DNA of 11,163 bases from contig JAKAYZ010000015.1 in assembly GCA_021816165.1 (NCBI GenBank), positions 1 to 11,163 of the forward strand. Reading direction: 5' to 3'. Positions 1 through 7,125 of this stretch are shown piece by piece. Source of the DNA: Planctomycetota bacterium. GTDB lineage: Bacteria; Planctomycetota; Phycisphaerae; WQYP01. The notes beneath the pieces were generated by a model. The model did no database searches. It was not told the DNA's origin and saw nothing but the letters and a program-made list of their open reading frames with translations. Within the stretch, counting starts at the first letter, position 1; each line of letters starts with the position of its first letter. A program made the position numbers and the translations under genes.

Positions 1-342
1 CAAGAAACCCGCACCGACACCGGTGAATTCCGAATAAAAGCTGAAGGTATACTCCACTCCGGGAGTTATTGTGCCGGTGGCAGTCTGCTGCGAAACATTG
101 GCGTTGTTCGCTTCAGCTGTGTTGTTGAGATTGGCATCTCCCGAGCCGGCGTAGGGGTTGCTGGTATCCCAGGTGGCTCCGCCATTGTACTGCCAGTCAT
201 TGGCTGTCGGAGGATTGGTTGGCCCAGTTTCAAAGCCCGGGTTGTTGATGATGTTGGCGGCGGATGCAACGCCCGCCGAACAGATCATCAGAGCCGCCGA
301 TCCCAGTAATACCGCTGTGATTTTTCCGAACGAAGTAGTCAT
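1..342 (-). CDS. Secreted surface-type protein, N-terminal part (3' end outside window)
   Basis: The frame is open for 114 codons from ATG at 342-340 to the window edge, so only the N-terminus is present. A strong ribosome site (GGGAGG, about 350-355) sits 7-8 nt upstream and fixes the start. Residues 1-28 form a classical signal peptide: a short N-region with Lys7, a hydrophobic core (AVLLGSAALMI) and an ASA cleavage motif before Ala29. The mature part opens with NIINNPGFETG, followed by a Gly/Asn/Thr-rich segment with aromatic residues. This opening is typical of jelly-roll or carbohydrate-binding-like domains in secreted proteins of planctomycetes and other PEP-CTERM-rich bacteria. A C-terminal sorting signal cannot be checked because the end is missing. 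There is no lipobox, since Ile precedes Cys21. Export to the envelope or outside is well supported; the ligand is unknown. Confidence 0.85.
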   Translation of the reverse strand, partial: MTTSFGKITAVLLGSAALMICSAGVASAANIINNPGFETGPTNPPTANDWQYNGGATWDTSNPYAGSGDANLNNTAEANNANVSQQTATGTITPGVEYTFSFYSEFTGVGAGFL

Positions 343-634
343 AAAAGACCTCCCATAAAAGAAACCCGAACAGTCACATTGACTGCTGTATACACAATGG
401 TGCCGCCGGTGCACAAAACGTTCGCCCCAGCGCGAGGATATTGATCATTGCTGCCACCAACAGAACACACGGCGTGTTAACCAGGATCGCCGCACGAGTT
501 GATAAGCTCAACAGAGTTATTCACGTGAACCGGCTTCACACACACCGTTAGAATGTCAACGGTTTATGAAACAGATTCATAAGCGAAAGTATATACATTG
601 TTCGGCGACTGTCAAGGAAAATGTCAAATATTTT
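343..634 (-). other. Intergenic leader and promoter region of the secreted-protein gene
   Basis: About 300 bp without a convincing gene. It holds the promoter at 588-615 and the inferred leader of about 240 nt. Near the ribosome site there is a small perfect hairpin, CAGTCA/TGACTG with a 3-nt loop (371-385), ending about 15 nt from the GGGAGG element. A GC-rich partial dyad (GTGCC...GGTGCAC) lies around 401-415. I could not match the leader to a known riboswitch class by eye. Confidence 0.4.
588..615 (-). promoter_or_regulatory. Sigma70-type promoter for the secreted-protein gene
   Basis: Read on the minus strand, a perfect TTGACA (615-610) is followed after 16 nt by TATACT (593-588), five of six matches to TATAAT. 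A second TTGACA lies 12 nt upstream (627-622) in AT-rich DNA. The only downstream gene on this strand is the secreted protein starting at 342. Transcription would start near 581 and give a leader of about 240 nt. Motif quality is high; activity is inferred. Confidence 0.65.
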
Positions 635-650
635 TTATTTTGTTATACGC

Positions 651-677
651 GAATAAAAGGTGCGTTTAATTAACGCA
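651..677 (-). terminator. Possible weak intrinsic terminator after xseA
   Basis: On the minus strand, 67 nt past the xseA stop, a 6-bp perfect stem TGCGTT/AACGCA (677-672 and 666-661, 5-nt AT-rich loop) is followed by CCTTTTATT. The stem is short and the T-run interrupted, so efficiency may be low. Its place between the end of xseA and the promoter of the next minus-strand gene fits a terminator. Confidence 0.35.
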
Positions 678-743
678 ACAGCCACCTGGTCCAGCGTTTC
701 GCCAAGCTTCAGGCTAGCGCTAACCCGACGCGAGGAAATCAAG

Positions 744-2396
744 CTACTTAACGACACTGCCAAACGATCCATCCGCCGTGCGTGTTTGAATCATCTCGCC
801 GGAGTTTACCTGTACGGCCGATTGAATCACCACCCCTTTGGCATCCGTGGTAATCGTGAAACCGCGCTTAAGCACCTGCATCGGCCCGGCAAGGTCCAAT
901 TGCTTTTCCAAATCCGCCAATCGCTGCTTGCTTAACAGCTGCTTATGACGCATTGCGGAAACCAACTGGGTACTTAAGCCCATCAGCACGGCATGGTACT
1001 GGGCGCGGCGGCTTTGCGGACCGTGGCTCTGCAGCAGAGATGCACACTGCGACAAACGCTCCCGTGTCTGCCGGATCAGTTCATATTCGCCCTGCCGCAA
1101 CTGCTGCGTTGCATTCTCCAGCCGCCGCCAGCCCTGGGCTATGGCGTGCCGCGGCTCAATGGCGGCAATCTGCCGACCGGCCAAATCGGTTTTTTTCGCC
1201 GCCGTTCGCACCATGCGGGAAATCTCTTCCGTTAAAGCCGCCTGCCGCCGCGACAGGATGTGTTCGCTTTCCCGCCAGCGCGCCGATAATTCCCGCACAA
1301 GCTTCTCCGCCTGAGCCTGTACATCACGATGCAGCGCCGCTTTGTCCGCAACAGCCATTGCCGCCGCGCCGGTCGGCGTTGGACCTCGCAAATCAGCCAC
1401 GAGATCGGCAATGGTAACATCCGGCTCATGACCAATGCCGGTCACAATCGGAATACCGCTGCGTACCATCGCCCGCGCCACAGCTTCCTCATTAAAGGCC
1501 CATAAATCTTCCAGCGAACCGCCGCCGCGGACCAGTAGAATCAAATCCACACCCCCAATCGCCGCCGCATGCGCGTTGACGCATTCAATGGCTCGCACAA
1601 TATCCCCCGCGGCCGGCGCGCCCTGCACCTGAACCGGAAAAAGCATAATATGAATATTGGGAAAGCGGCGGCAGGCAGTGGTCAATACATCATGAAATAC
1701 ATCACCCGTCGCACTGGTGATAACTACAATATCCCGCGGAACCGCCGGAATGGGTCGTTTGCGCGCAGCGTCAAATAATCCCTCCGCGCGCAGCTTGTCA
1801 CACAATTGCCGAAACGCCAGTTCCAGTTCTCCAGCCCCCTGCGGAATCATGGAATGGACATATAACTGCAGCCGGCCCTGCGGTTCGTACAGCTTCACCT
1901 CGCCATCCGCGATTACCGCCAGGCCATCCGCCGGGGAAAAACGCAGCTTCTCCAGATCATTACGCCACATCATGCAGGGCAACTCGGACCGTTGATCCTT
2001 CAATTTAAAAAATGCGTGGCCCTTGCTGTATACATTGAAATTGGAAATTTCTCCGCGCACACGCAGTACCGCCGGCAACTGCGCCTGCAGCACACGCCCG
2101 ATAAGTCCGTTGACTTCGCTGACCGAATGCACCGGCACCACCGCCGGCGGTGTTGCGGCAGGCTGCCCCTGCGGCAAACCGATGTCCGACACACGGCGAT
2201 CACCCCCGGATGCCGATGTTGTTTCCAAAGCCGCTGGTTTATCGGTGTTTAACGATTGCCCAGACACGGACGTGCCGGCCGCCGGTTTAATTCCGCCGGA
2301 AACCGGTTCGTCAGCCGGCCGTCTCCGCGTCCCGGATTTGCGGTGTGATTTATCGGGAGCATCAAACAAAGGTTGGTCAAATAATCCGCCGCTCAT
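744..2396 (-). CDS. xseA: Exonuclease VII large subunit (XseA)
   Basis: XseA is the catalytic subunit of exonuclease VII, a cytoplasmic enzyme that degrades single-stranded DNA in both directions to short oligonucleotides and acts in mismatch repair and DNA clean-up. Reading from the chosen start (550 residues): residues 1-88 are a Pro/Gly/Ser-rich, probably disordered tail; 89-185 form the OB-fold DNA-binding domain (LRVRGEISNF, KGHAFFKLKD); about 200-345 form the nuclease core with LLVRGGGSLEDLW (288-299) and GHEPDVTIADLVADLRGPTP (322-341), which carry the conserved Arg, His and Asp. Long helices fill 350-500, and the usual C-terminal segment with VLKRGFTI (508-515) ends the protein. The start at 2396 has GGAG 9 nt upstream. 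The frame stays open to an ATG at 2486, but those codons do not look conserved. The family is usually 400-460 residues, so the tail is extra. No ordinary xseB follows. Confidence 0.95.
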   Translation of the reverse strand: MSGGLFDQPLFDAPDKSHRKSGTRRRPADEPVSGGIKPAAGTSVSGQSLNTDKPAALETTSASGGDRRVSDIGLPQGQPAATPPAVVPVHSVSEVNGLIGRVLQAQLPAVLRVRGEISNFNVYSKGHAFFKLKDQRSELPCMMWRNDLEKLRFSPADGLAVIADGEVKLYEPQGRLQLYVHSMIPQGAGELELAFRQLCDKLRAEGLFDAARKRPIPAVPRDIVVITSATGDVFHDVLTTACRRFPNIHIMLFPVQVQGAPAAGDIVRAIECVNAHAAAIGGVDLILLVRGGGSLEDLWAFNEEAVARAMVRSGIPIVTGIGHEPDVTIADLVADLRGPTPTGAAAMAVADKAALHRDVQAQAEKLVRELSARWRESEHILSRRQAALTEEISRMVRTAAKKTDLAGRQIAAIEPRHAIAQGWRRLENATQQLRQGEYELIRQTRERLSQCASLLQSHGPQSRRAQYHAVLMGLSTQLVSAMRHKQLLSKQRLADLEKQLDLAGPMQVLKRGFTITTDAKGVVIQSAVQVNSGEMIQTRTADGSFGSVVK

Positions 2397-2800
2397 TATC
2401 GCAATCTCCATTATGGGCGATCCCATCATACGCGATTTTATTGGTTTGGCGATGGCGCACAACGCGGCGAACAGCGGTGCCGGCACCGGAAAACCCCGGC
2501 CACGCCGTTACCGATTAAGTTGATTTGTCCGGCGCATTACCACCGGAAAAACGTTCGTCCCGGTGCTTCACGTCCCAGAAGAATTTTCGATGACATTTGT
2601 TTTAATGTTTGGCTCCATCCGGTTCGATAGAAGTATTAACATTTTGGTTTTCGGCGGTTTTGACATATCACAGAACCGCAGCGACGAACGAGAGTTGAAT
2701 AACTGAATCTGGCCGCGGGGCGGCGTCTTCATGGTCTGGCGTTGTATATCCAGAGTGAAGCAATATCCCGCCATATCCGCGGCTCTTTGGAGGTTTTCCC
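2397..2800. other. Divergent intergenic region between xseA and the DUF1444-like gene
   Basis: About 400 bp with no supported gene. Two start regions face away from each other here: xseA to the left and the 440-residue protein to the right. Visible structure: a perfect 14-bp palindrome CGGTGCCGGCACCG (2475-2488); a CACCGG/CCGGTG inverted repeat (2541-2546 and 2560-2565); and TTGACA at 2660-2665 on the plus strand with no good -10 at normal spacing. The central part (about 2580-2700) is AT-richer than its surroundings, as expected of promoter DNA, but I cannot place either promoter securely. Confidence 0.4.
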
Positions 2801-4123
2801 ATGAGAGGTTGGAAGACAGTAACCGGTGACGGATTCGCGGTTGAAATTCCCAATGACTTCACCGCGGTGCAACGTGATGACGGCCATCTGCTGATTCATG
2901 ATCCGTCCGAGAGCATCCAGATGGAATTGCAAATGACCGCCGGAAGCCTTCAGGCAGAGGGATCTGATCGGCCCGGCGGACAACATAATGAGGCGGCGGT
3001 GCCGGTGAATCCGCGCCACGCTCTGGCGCGATTTAAACAATGGCTTGGACGCTATGAAAACATGCGCCTTACCGAATCGCCCAAGCAGGTTCTCGGCATG
3101 CACCATGTCACCTGCACCGCGCAGGGCATTGACCGCGCCGGAATGTTTTTCGGTCTGGTGCGCAAAGTCATGAAAAAGCAGCCCCAGACCGGTGCCCGCT
3201 TCTGGGCCGTGTTCCATGGGAACGATGTGGTCTTTGCATCCTGCCGGGGCACCTGCGAGGCCGTCAATTTTCTCAAACCCATCGAGGATGGCATCATCGC
3301 GGCGGTGCGCGTAGGCGTGCAGGATACACTCAAAAGCCCCTTTATTCAGGCCGTTGTGGATCTGGCCAAAGATATTTCACCCACCGCGGCTGTTGCGCCG
3401 GTGGATGATGAAACCATCAGCGTTGGCGGAATGCGAATTCGTGTTTCACCGCTGCATCACACTTTCACGGAACAACCCGAACACCTGGCGGAAAACGTTA
3501 AACGCTTCTTCGATGAATTGCTGGTGCAGGATTCGGATCAGGAAATTCCAGAAAATGAGGATCCTTGGGCAACGGTGCGAAGCGAAATATTTCCCGTGCT
3601 TGTGCCGCGCACATTAGCCGCCAAACTTCCCGCATCCATTATGCTTGAAGAATGGATAAATGATCTGACCATCTGTTATCAGGTCAAGTCACACACCACG
3701 CTGGTAAGCATGGAAGATTGCCGCCTTTGGGGTATCGACCAGGAAACTTTGCACGAACATGCCATCGGCAATCTGCTTCGTGATACGCGGGAACTGAATA
3801 TGACCGGCGGCCGGTGCGATAACTACACGCTCTTCAGCTTTCCGGTGGATCATCCCCTCAATGCCGCCCGGATCATGCTTCCGCTGGTGCAAAAACATCT
3901 GCGGCCCCATCTGGGAAAAAATTTCTACATGGCCGCTCCGGACCGTGATGTTCTGCTGGCTTTTTCCTGTGATGATGAAAAAACGCTCAGATGGTTCCGT
4001 CATCAGGTGGAATTGCGCTACACCAAGTCCGCAAACCCGTTAAGCGACAAATTATTTCTCATCACGCCCGACGGCGTCGTCGGGGATACCTATGGCTCTG
4101 AAAAGGAGGATCATCAAGAGTAA
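2801..4123 (+). CDS. Uncharacterised protein with DUF1444/YtpQ-like C-terminal domain
   Basis: 440 residues, with no signal peptide or membrane segment, so probably cytoplasmic. GGAGG (2789-2793) lies 7 nt before the ATG. The N-terminal part (about 1-170; GFAVEIPNDFTAVQRDDGHL) has alternating strands and a helix, reminiscent of small alpha/beta domains such as Mog1/PsbP or DcrB; this is a weak impression. The C-terminal part (about 205-430) follows the pattern I know from the DUF1444 family (B. subtilis YtpQ): IFPVLVPRTL (263-272), a strand-rich stretch ending in YQVKSHTTLVSMED, the helix LHEHAIGNLL (317-326), then LNAARIML (353-360) and a PDRDVLLAF signature (380-388). The biochemical role of that family is not known to me. 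The gene is monocistronic: divergent from xseA, convergent with pstB, and followed by a strong hairpin. The coding call is firm; the family call is by pattern only. Confidence 0.8.
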   Translation: MRGWKTVTGDGFAVEIPNDFTAVQRDDGHLLIHDPSESIQMELQMTAGSLQAEGSDRPGGQHNEAAVPVNPRHALARFKQWLGRYENMRLTESPKQVLGMHHVTCTAQGIDRAGMFFGLVRKVMKKQPQTGARFWAVFHGNDVVFASCRGTCEAVNFLKPIEDGIIAAVRVGVQDTLKSPFIQAVVDLAKDISPTAAVAPVDDETISVGGMRIRVSPLHHTFTEQPEHLAENVKRFFDELLVQDSDQEIPENEDPWATVRSEIFPVLVPRTLAAKLPASIMLEEWINDLTICYQVKSHTTLVSMEDCRLWGIDQETLHEHAIGNLLRDTRELNMTGGRCDNYTLFSFPVDHPLNAARIMLPLVQKHLRPHLGKNFYMAAPDRDVLLAFSCDDEKTLRWFRHQVELRYTKSANPLSDKLFLITPDGVVGDTYGSEKEDHQE

Positions 4124-4176
4124 CAACCATCGGCAGGGAACCGTCGAGTAACAACAACGGAAGGCTCCCTCCTCAA

Positions 4177-4230
4177 GACACCGGCGGATTGTTGGAAGAA
4201 GGCCCAACATTACCGCCGGTGTCGCTTTAT
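4177..4230. terminator. Strong hairpin between convergent genes, probable terminator
   Basis: Perfect 11-bp GC-rich arms GACACCGGCGG (4177-4187) and CCGCCGGTGTC (4213-4223). A second nested stem TGTTGG/CCAACA (4190-4195 and 4204-4209) makes a long near-continuous hairpin. Only GCTTTAT follows on the plus strand, so the U-tract is poor. It lies 54 nt past the stop of the plus-strand 440-residue gene and beyond the end of minus-strand pstB, where a shared terminator or transcript-stabilising structure is expected. The rest of the gap, to 4360, has only a 10-bp palindrome GACCGCGGTC (4336-4345). Confidence 0.55.
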
Positions 4231-4360
4231 ACACCCATAACGGTAAGCCGTGCCACCAGGAACCACGGTCATGCCACAGCCCGCCGGATCAAAGGAAAGC
4301 CACGCGGGAACTCCAACCGGTATTGGTCATGAACTGACCGCGGTCGGACCGTTGGCGCAA

Positions 4361-5227
4361 TTATCCGAACTGTCCGGTCACATAGGCCAAGGTCTGCTGA
4401 TGCTCGGGATTGTGAAACATTTTGTCAGTTGGCCCCACTTCAATGAGATTGCCCATATAGAAAAAGGCGGTCTGATGCGCCACACGCACGGCCTGATGCA
4501 TATTATGCGTGACAACAACAATGGTGATGGTTTTGCTTAATTCATTAATCAGCGATTCAACGGTCTTCGTGGCAATGGGATCAAGTGCCGAGCAAGGTTC
4601 ATCCATTAAAAGCACTTCGGGATCTGCCGCAATCGCCCGGGCAATGCACAGCCGCTGCTGCTGGCCGCCGGAAAGCGAAAGCGCCGAAACATGCAGGCGA
4701 TCTTTTACCTCTTCCCAAAGTCCGGCCGATCGGAGGGATTTTTCAACCTTTTCCGCGATGACAGCTTTCCCGCGAACACCATGAATCCGCAACGGATAAG
4801 CCACATTATCAAAAATGCTTTTCGGAAATGGATTGGGCTTTTGGAAGACCATTCCCGTGCGTTTACGCAATTCCATTACATCGGTGCGGCGATCATAAAT
4901 ATCGGCCCCGTGAATTTTAATGCTGCCGCGAACCTGACAATGTTTGATCAGATCATTCATCCGATTCAAGCAACGGAGAATGGTTGATTTACCGCAACCC
5001 GATGGCCCGATAAAGGCGGTAACTTCGCCATGAGCAATTTGCAGGTTCACGCCGTGTACCGCCCGCCCTTTGCCATAAAATACTTCCAGATTCTTTATAT
5101 CAATCGCATGCCGCTTGACATGCTGATCCGGTGCCACCGGAATCATACGCGGCGCGTGTGCACTGTGGGATCCATGTTGTGCACCATTGGCACGCGAAAC
5201 ATTTTCAGTGGATACTGGCGGGGTCAT
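4361..5227 (-). CDS. pstB: Phosphate ABC importer ATP-binding protein PstB
   Basis: PstB powers the Pst high-affinity phosphate importer from the cytoplasmic face of the PstA/PstC permease and also takes part in PhoR/PhoU phosphate signalling. From the chosen start (288 residues): Walker [10 protein letters not shown] (74-82), the PstB-typical Q-loop FQKPNPFP (128-135), signature LSGGQQQR (185-192), Walker B VLLMDEP (205-211) and H-loop His241 (VVTHN). [15 protein letters not shown] and the C-terminal [16 protein letters not shown] separate it from other ABC ATPases. The start at 5227 has GGAGG 8 nt upstream (5240-5236); an upstream in-frame ATG at 5290 lacks this. Relative to E. coli PstB (257 residues) there is an extra N-terminal stretch of about 35 residues, rich in Ser and His. 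pstS, pstC, pstA and phoU are not in the window. It overlaps the upstream small ORF by ATGA. Confidence 0.95.
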   Translation of the reverse strand: MTPPVSTENVSRANGAQHGSHSAHAPRMIPVAPDQHVKRHAIDIKNLEVFYGKGRAVHGVNLQIAHGEVTAFIGPSGCGKSTILRCLNRMNDLIKHCQVRGSIKIHGADIYDRRTDVMELRKRTGMVFQKPNPFPKSIFDNVAYPLRIHGVRGKAVIAEKVEKSLRSAGLWEEVKDRLHVSALSLSGGQQQRLCIARAIAADPEVLLMDEPCSALDPIATKTVESLINELSKTITIVVVTHNMHQAVRVAHQTAFFYMGNLIEVGPTDKMFHNPEHQQTLAYVTGQFG

Positions 5228-5403
5228 AAACCGTACCTCCGGAATTTTAGGGCCATTCCGCCCTTTGCTTCGCCACCGGGCACAAACCACGGCAGCGCTT
5301 CTGCAAACTCGGTCTCACAATCCTGCTTAAGAATATGATATACCGCGGCTTGGGAGCAAGGATTTTCCGCCACAAATGCCCGAATTAGCGCAACATTATC
5401 CAT
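5224..5403 (-). CDS. Small ORF of unknown function coupled to pstB
   Basis: 59 residues from ATG at 5403-5401. Its TGA overlaps the pstB ATG in the ATGA arrangement that usually means translational coupling, and the pstB ribosome site lies inside its last codons. The sequence has ordinary amino-acid use ([15 protein letters not shown], then a helix-like stretch with two Cys, then [12 protein letters not shown]) and no signal peptide or membrane segment. I recognise no family. No good ribosome site precedes this ATG, and the frame continues upstream to an ATG at 5493 through a palindrome, so the start is uncertain. It could be a leader ORF that couples pstB translation rather than a functional protein. 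Confidence 0.4.
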   Translation of the reverse strand: MDNVALIRAFVAENPCSQAAVYHILKQDCETEFAEALPWFVPGGEAKGGMALKFRRYGL

Positions 5404-5414
5404 TGGATTACATC

Positions 5415-5435
5415 TTGTTAGCGCAATGCTAACAA
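5415..5435. promoter_or_regulatory. Perfect 8-bp dyad, candidate operator or leader hairpin
   Basis: The arms TTGTTAGC (5415-5422) and GCTAACAA (5428-5435) are perfectly complementary around a 5-nt spacer. The dyad lies 12 bp upstream of the small ORF and pstB, in the divergent region shared with the phosphate symporter. Its size and symmetry fit a dimeric regulator site. As RNA it would form a stem just before the small ORF start. No known regulator motif was matched. Confidence 0.4.
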
Positions 5436-5633
5436 ATGATCCCATTACGCCATTCGCGTATAAGAATTTCGCGATTTTAGATGGTTGACGCAAGGATGTT
5501 CATGAAATTTTAACATGGAATAAACAGAATCGAAAAATCGATCTTGTATAAACTTACATCGGTTATGGTTCGTTGGACGTGCAAAGATCGGCGTCGGTTT
5601 TTGTCACCAACCAATTTTTGAGGAGTCAACAGC

Positions 5634-7094
5634 ATGGCAACCAACAATGATCTTCACGCCGCAGAAGTGTCGGAGGCGCTGAATGAAGTAAAATTCAGCG
5701 GCTTTCACCTGCGGGCCATCATCACTGCGGGCATGGGATTTTTCACCTCGGCATTTGACCTGACGGTTATTGGTACAGCTCTGGCGTTAGCCGGCCCGGA
5801 ATGGATGAAGGGCTTCCTCGCCGATGGCGGGACCAAAGCCAATTTCGCATGGATGATGGGACTGGTGGGTTCCGTTTCACTGGCGGCAACATTCATTGGT
5901 GCCATTGTATTCGGTACAATCGCAGACAAAATCGGCCGTAAAAGTGTTTACGGCATTGAAGCCATTCTGATGACCATCGGTGCCCTGGGAAGCGCATTCG
6001 CCGGCGGTCCGATTTCCATGATCATCTGGCGCACCATCATGGGCTTTGGAATCGGGGGAGATTATCCGTTGTCCGCAGTTCTCATGAGCGAATATGCAAA
6101 CCGTGAATCACGCGGCAAGATGGTAGGCATGGTGTTCTCCTGCCAGGCATTGGGTTTTCTGGCCGGCCCGATTGTGATTTTGACCATGCTGTCGGCGGGC
6201 GTCAGTCATGAACTGACCTGGCGCATTGCTCTGGGCTTGGGTGCATTGCCGGCGCTTGGCGTTATTATTCTGCGTCGCACCATGCCGGAATCGCCGCGCT
6301 GGCTCGCCCGGGCCAAGGGCCAGGCGGCTGCCGCGGCCAAGTCGCTTTCGACGTATTCCGAAGGCATCGCCCGCGCTGCCACCCGGGACACCGCCTCAGT
6401 GGTTCGCGAGCCTCTTGCCAAATATGCCATGACTCTTCTGGGCACCGCGGGTTGCTGGTTTGTTTTTGATTACGCCTACTATGGCAATACCATCGGCATG
6501 CCGACGATTATCAATTCAGTGGCTCCGCATGCTTCCATGATCACCTCCGCGGCATGGAATGTTTTAATCTTCGGAATCTTTGCGGTTCCGGGCTACGTGG
6601 TGGCCTTCATGTTCAGCGATAAGCTGGGCCGGAAATTTATACAAATGCTCGGCTTTGCGCTCATGGGCCTGATGTTCCTGTTGCTTGGCGTCATTCCAGC
6701 ATTAGCGCATAACGCCGCGGCGTTTATCACCGTATTCGGCTTAAGTTACTTCTTCGCCGAATTTGGACCTAATGTTACCACGTTTGTTCTTGCGGCCGAG
6801 CTGTATCCCGTCAATCTCCGCACCACCGGTCACGGAATTTCGGCCGGGATTGCTAAAATCGGTGCCTTTCTGGGCGTGTTGTTCCTTAATGGTATTCTCG
6901 TGAAGCTTGGCTTCAGCGGTGGCATGCTGCTCTCCGCGGGCATGTCACTGATTGGACTGGTGCTCACGGCGGTGTGCATCAAAGAACCGGCTGGCAAATC
7001 GCTGGAAGAAGCCGGACAGGAATCAGGTTGGGAACCGGCTCAGAAAGTTCTTACCCGCGAAGCCATGCCAACCCCGGTTGGCGCTTCGGCGTAA
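5634..7094 (+). CDS. Phosphate:H+ symporter, MFS PHS (Pho84-like) family
   Basis: 486 residues with about 12 membrane spans and a central loop at 215-260. The MFS motif GTIADKIGRK is at 94-103. Phosphate-specific features known from the Pho84/PiPT family are present with matching spacing: GGDYPLS (141-147; Asp143, Tyr144), Gln171, the WFVFDYAYYG helix (Trp275, Asp279, Tyr283) and FFAEFGPN (373-380). These correspond to the PiPT phosphate-binding set Y150, Q177, W320, D324, Y328 and an Asn, and Asp42 fits the proton-coupling Asp of helix 1. The protein should import inorganic phosphate with protons across the inner membrane. AGGAG (5621-5625) lies 8 nt before the ATG. It is divergent from pstB, which supports a phosphate role, and is ended by a strong terminator. 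Related carboxylate or aromatic-acid MFS carriers are the alternative, but they lack this residue set. Confidence 0.85.
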   Translation: MATNNDLHAAEVSEALNEVKFSGFHLRAIITAGMGFFTSAFDLTVIGTALALAGPEWMKGFLADGGTKANFAWMMGLVGSVSLAATFIGAIVFGTIADKIGRKSVYGIEAILMTIGALGSAFAGGPISMIIWRTIMGFGIGGDYPLSAVLMSEYANRESRGKMVGMVFSCQALGFLAGPIVILTMLSAGVSHELTWRIALGLGALPALGVIILRRTMPESPRWLARAKGQAAAAAKSLSTYSEGIARAATRDTASVVREPLAKYAMTLLGTAGCWFVFDYAYYGNTIGMPTIINSVAPHASMITSAAWNVLIFGIFAVPGYVVAFMFSDKLGRKFIQMLGFALMGLMFLLLGVIPALAHNAAAFITVFGLSYFFAEFGPNVTTFVLAAELYPVNLRTTGHGISAGIAKIGAFLGVLFLNGILVKLGFSGGMLLSAGMSLIGLVLTAVCIKEPAGKSLEEAGQESGWEPAQKVLTREAMPTPVGASA

Positions 7095-7125
7095 ATTATT
7101 ATTGAGAGCGAGGCAGGCATCCCGA

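Noticed and set aside
953..1417. Plus-strand open frames opposite xseA, and similar frames opposite pstB and rarA
   Set aside because: They are antisense to clearly recognised genes, Arg/Pro/Cys-rich, and lack family motifs or ribosome sites.
2397..2486. Earlier start for XseA at 2486
   Set aside because: The ATG at 2396 has a GGAG site; the upstream codons look unconserved and cross a GC palindrome.
2568..2774. 68-codon minus-strand frame in the gap before the DUF1444-like gene
   Set aside because: No ribosome site, no recognisable motif, and low-quality composition; treated as chance in intergenic DNA.
4224..4360. Possible c-di-GMP-type riboswitch or tRNA-like structure
   Set aside because: A few short words are similar, but the region lies between convergent gene ends and no consistent fold could be drawn.
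5228..5290. Earlier start for PstB at 5290
   Set aside because: The ATG at 5227 has an ideal GGAGG 8 nt upstream; the extra residues are not PstB-like and overlap the small ORF.
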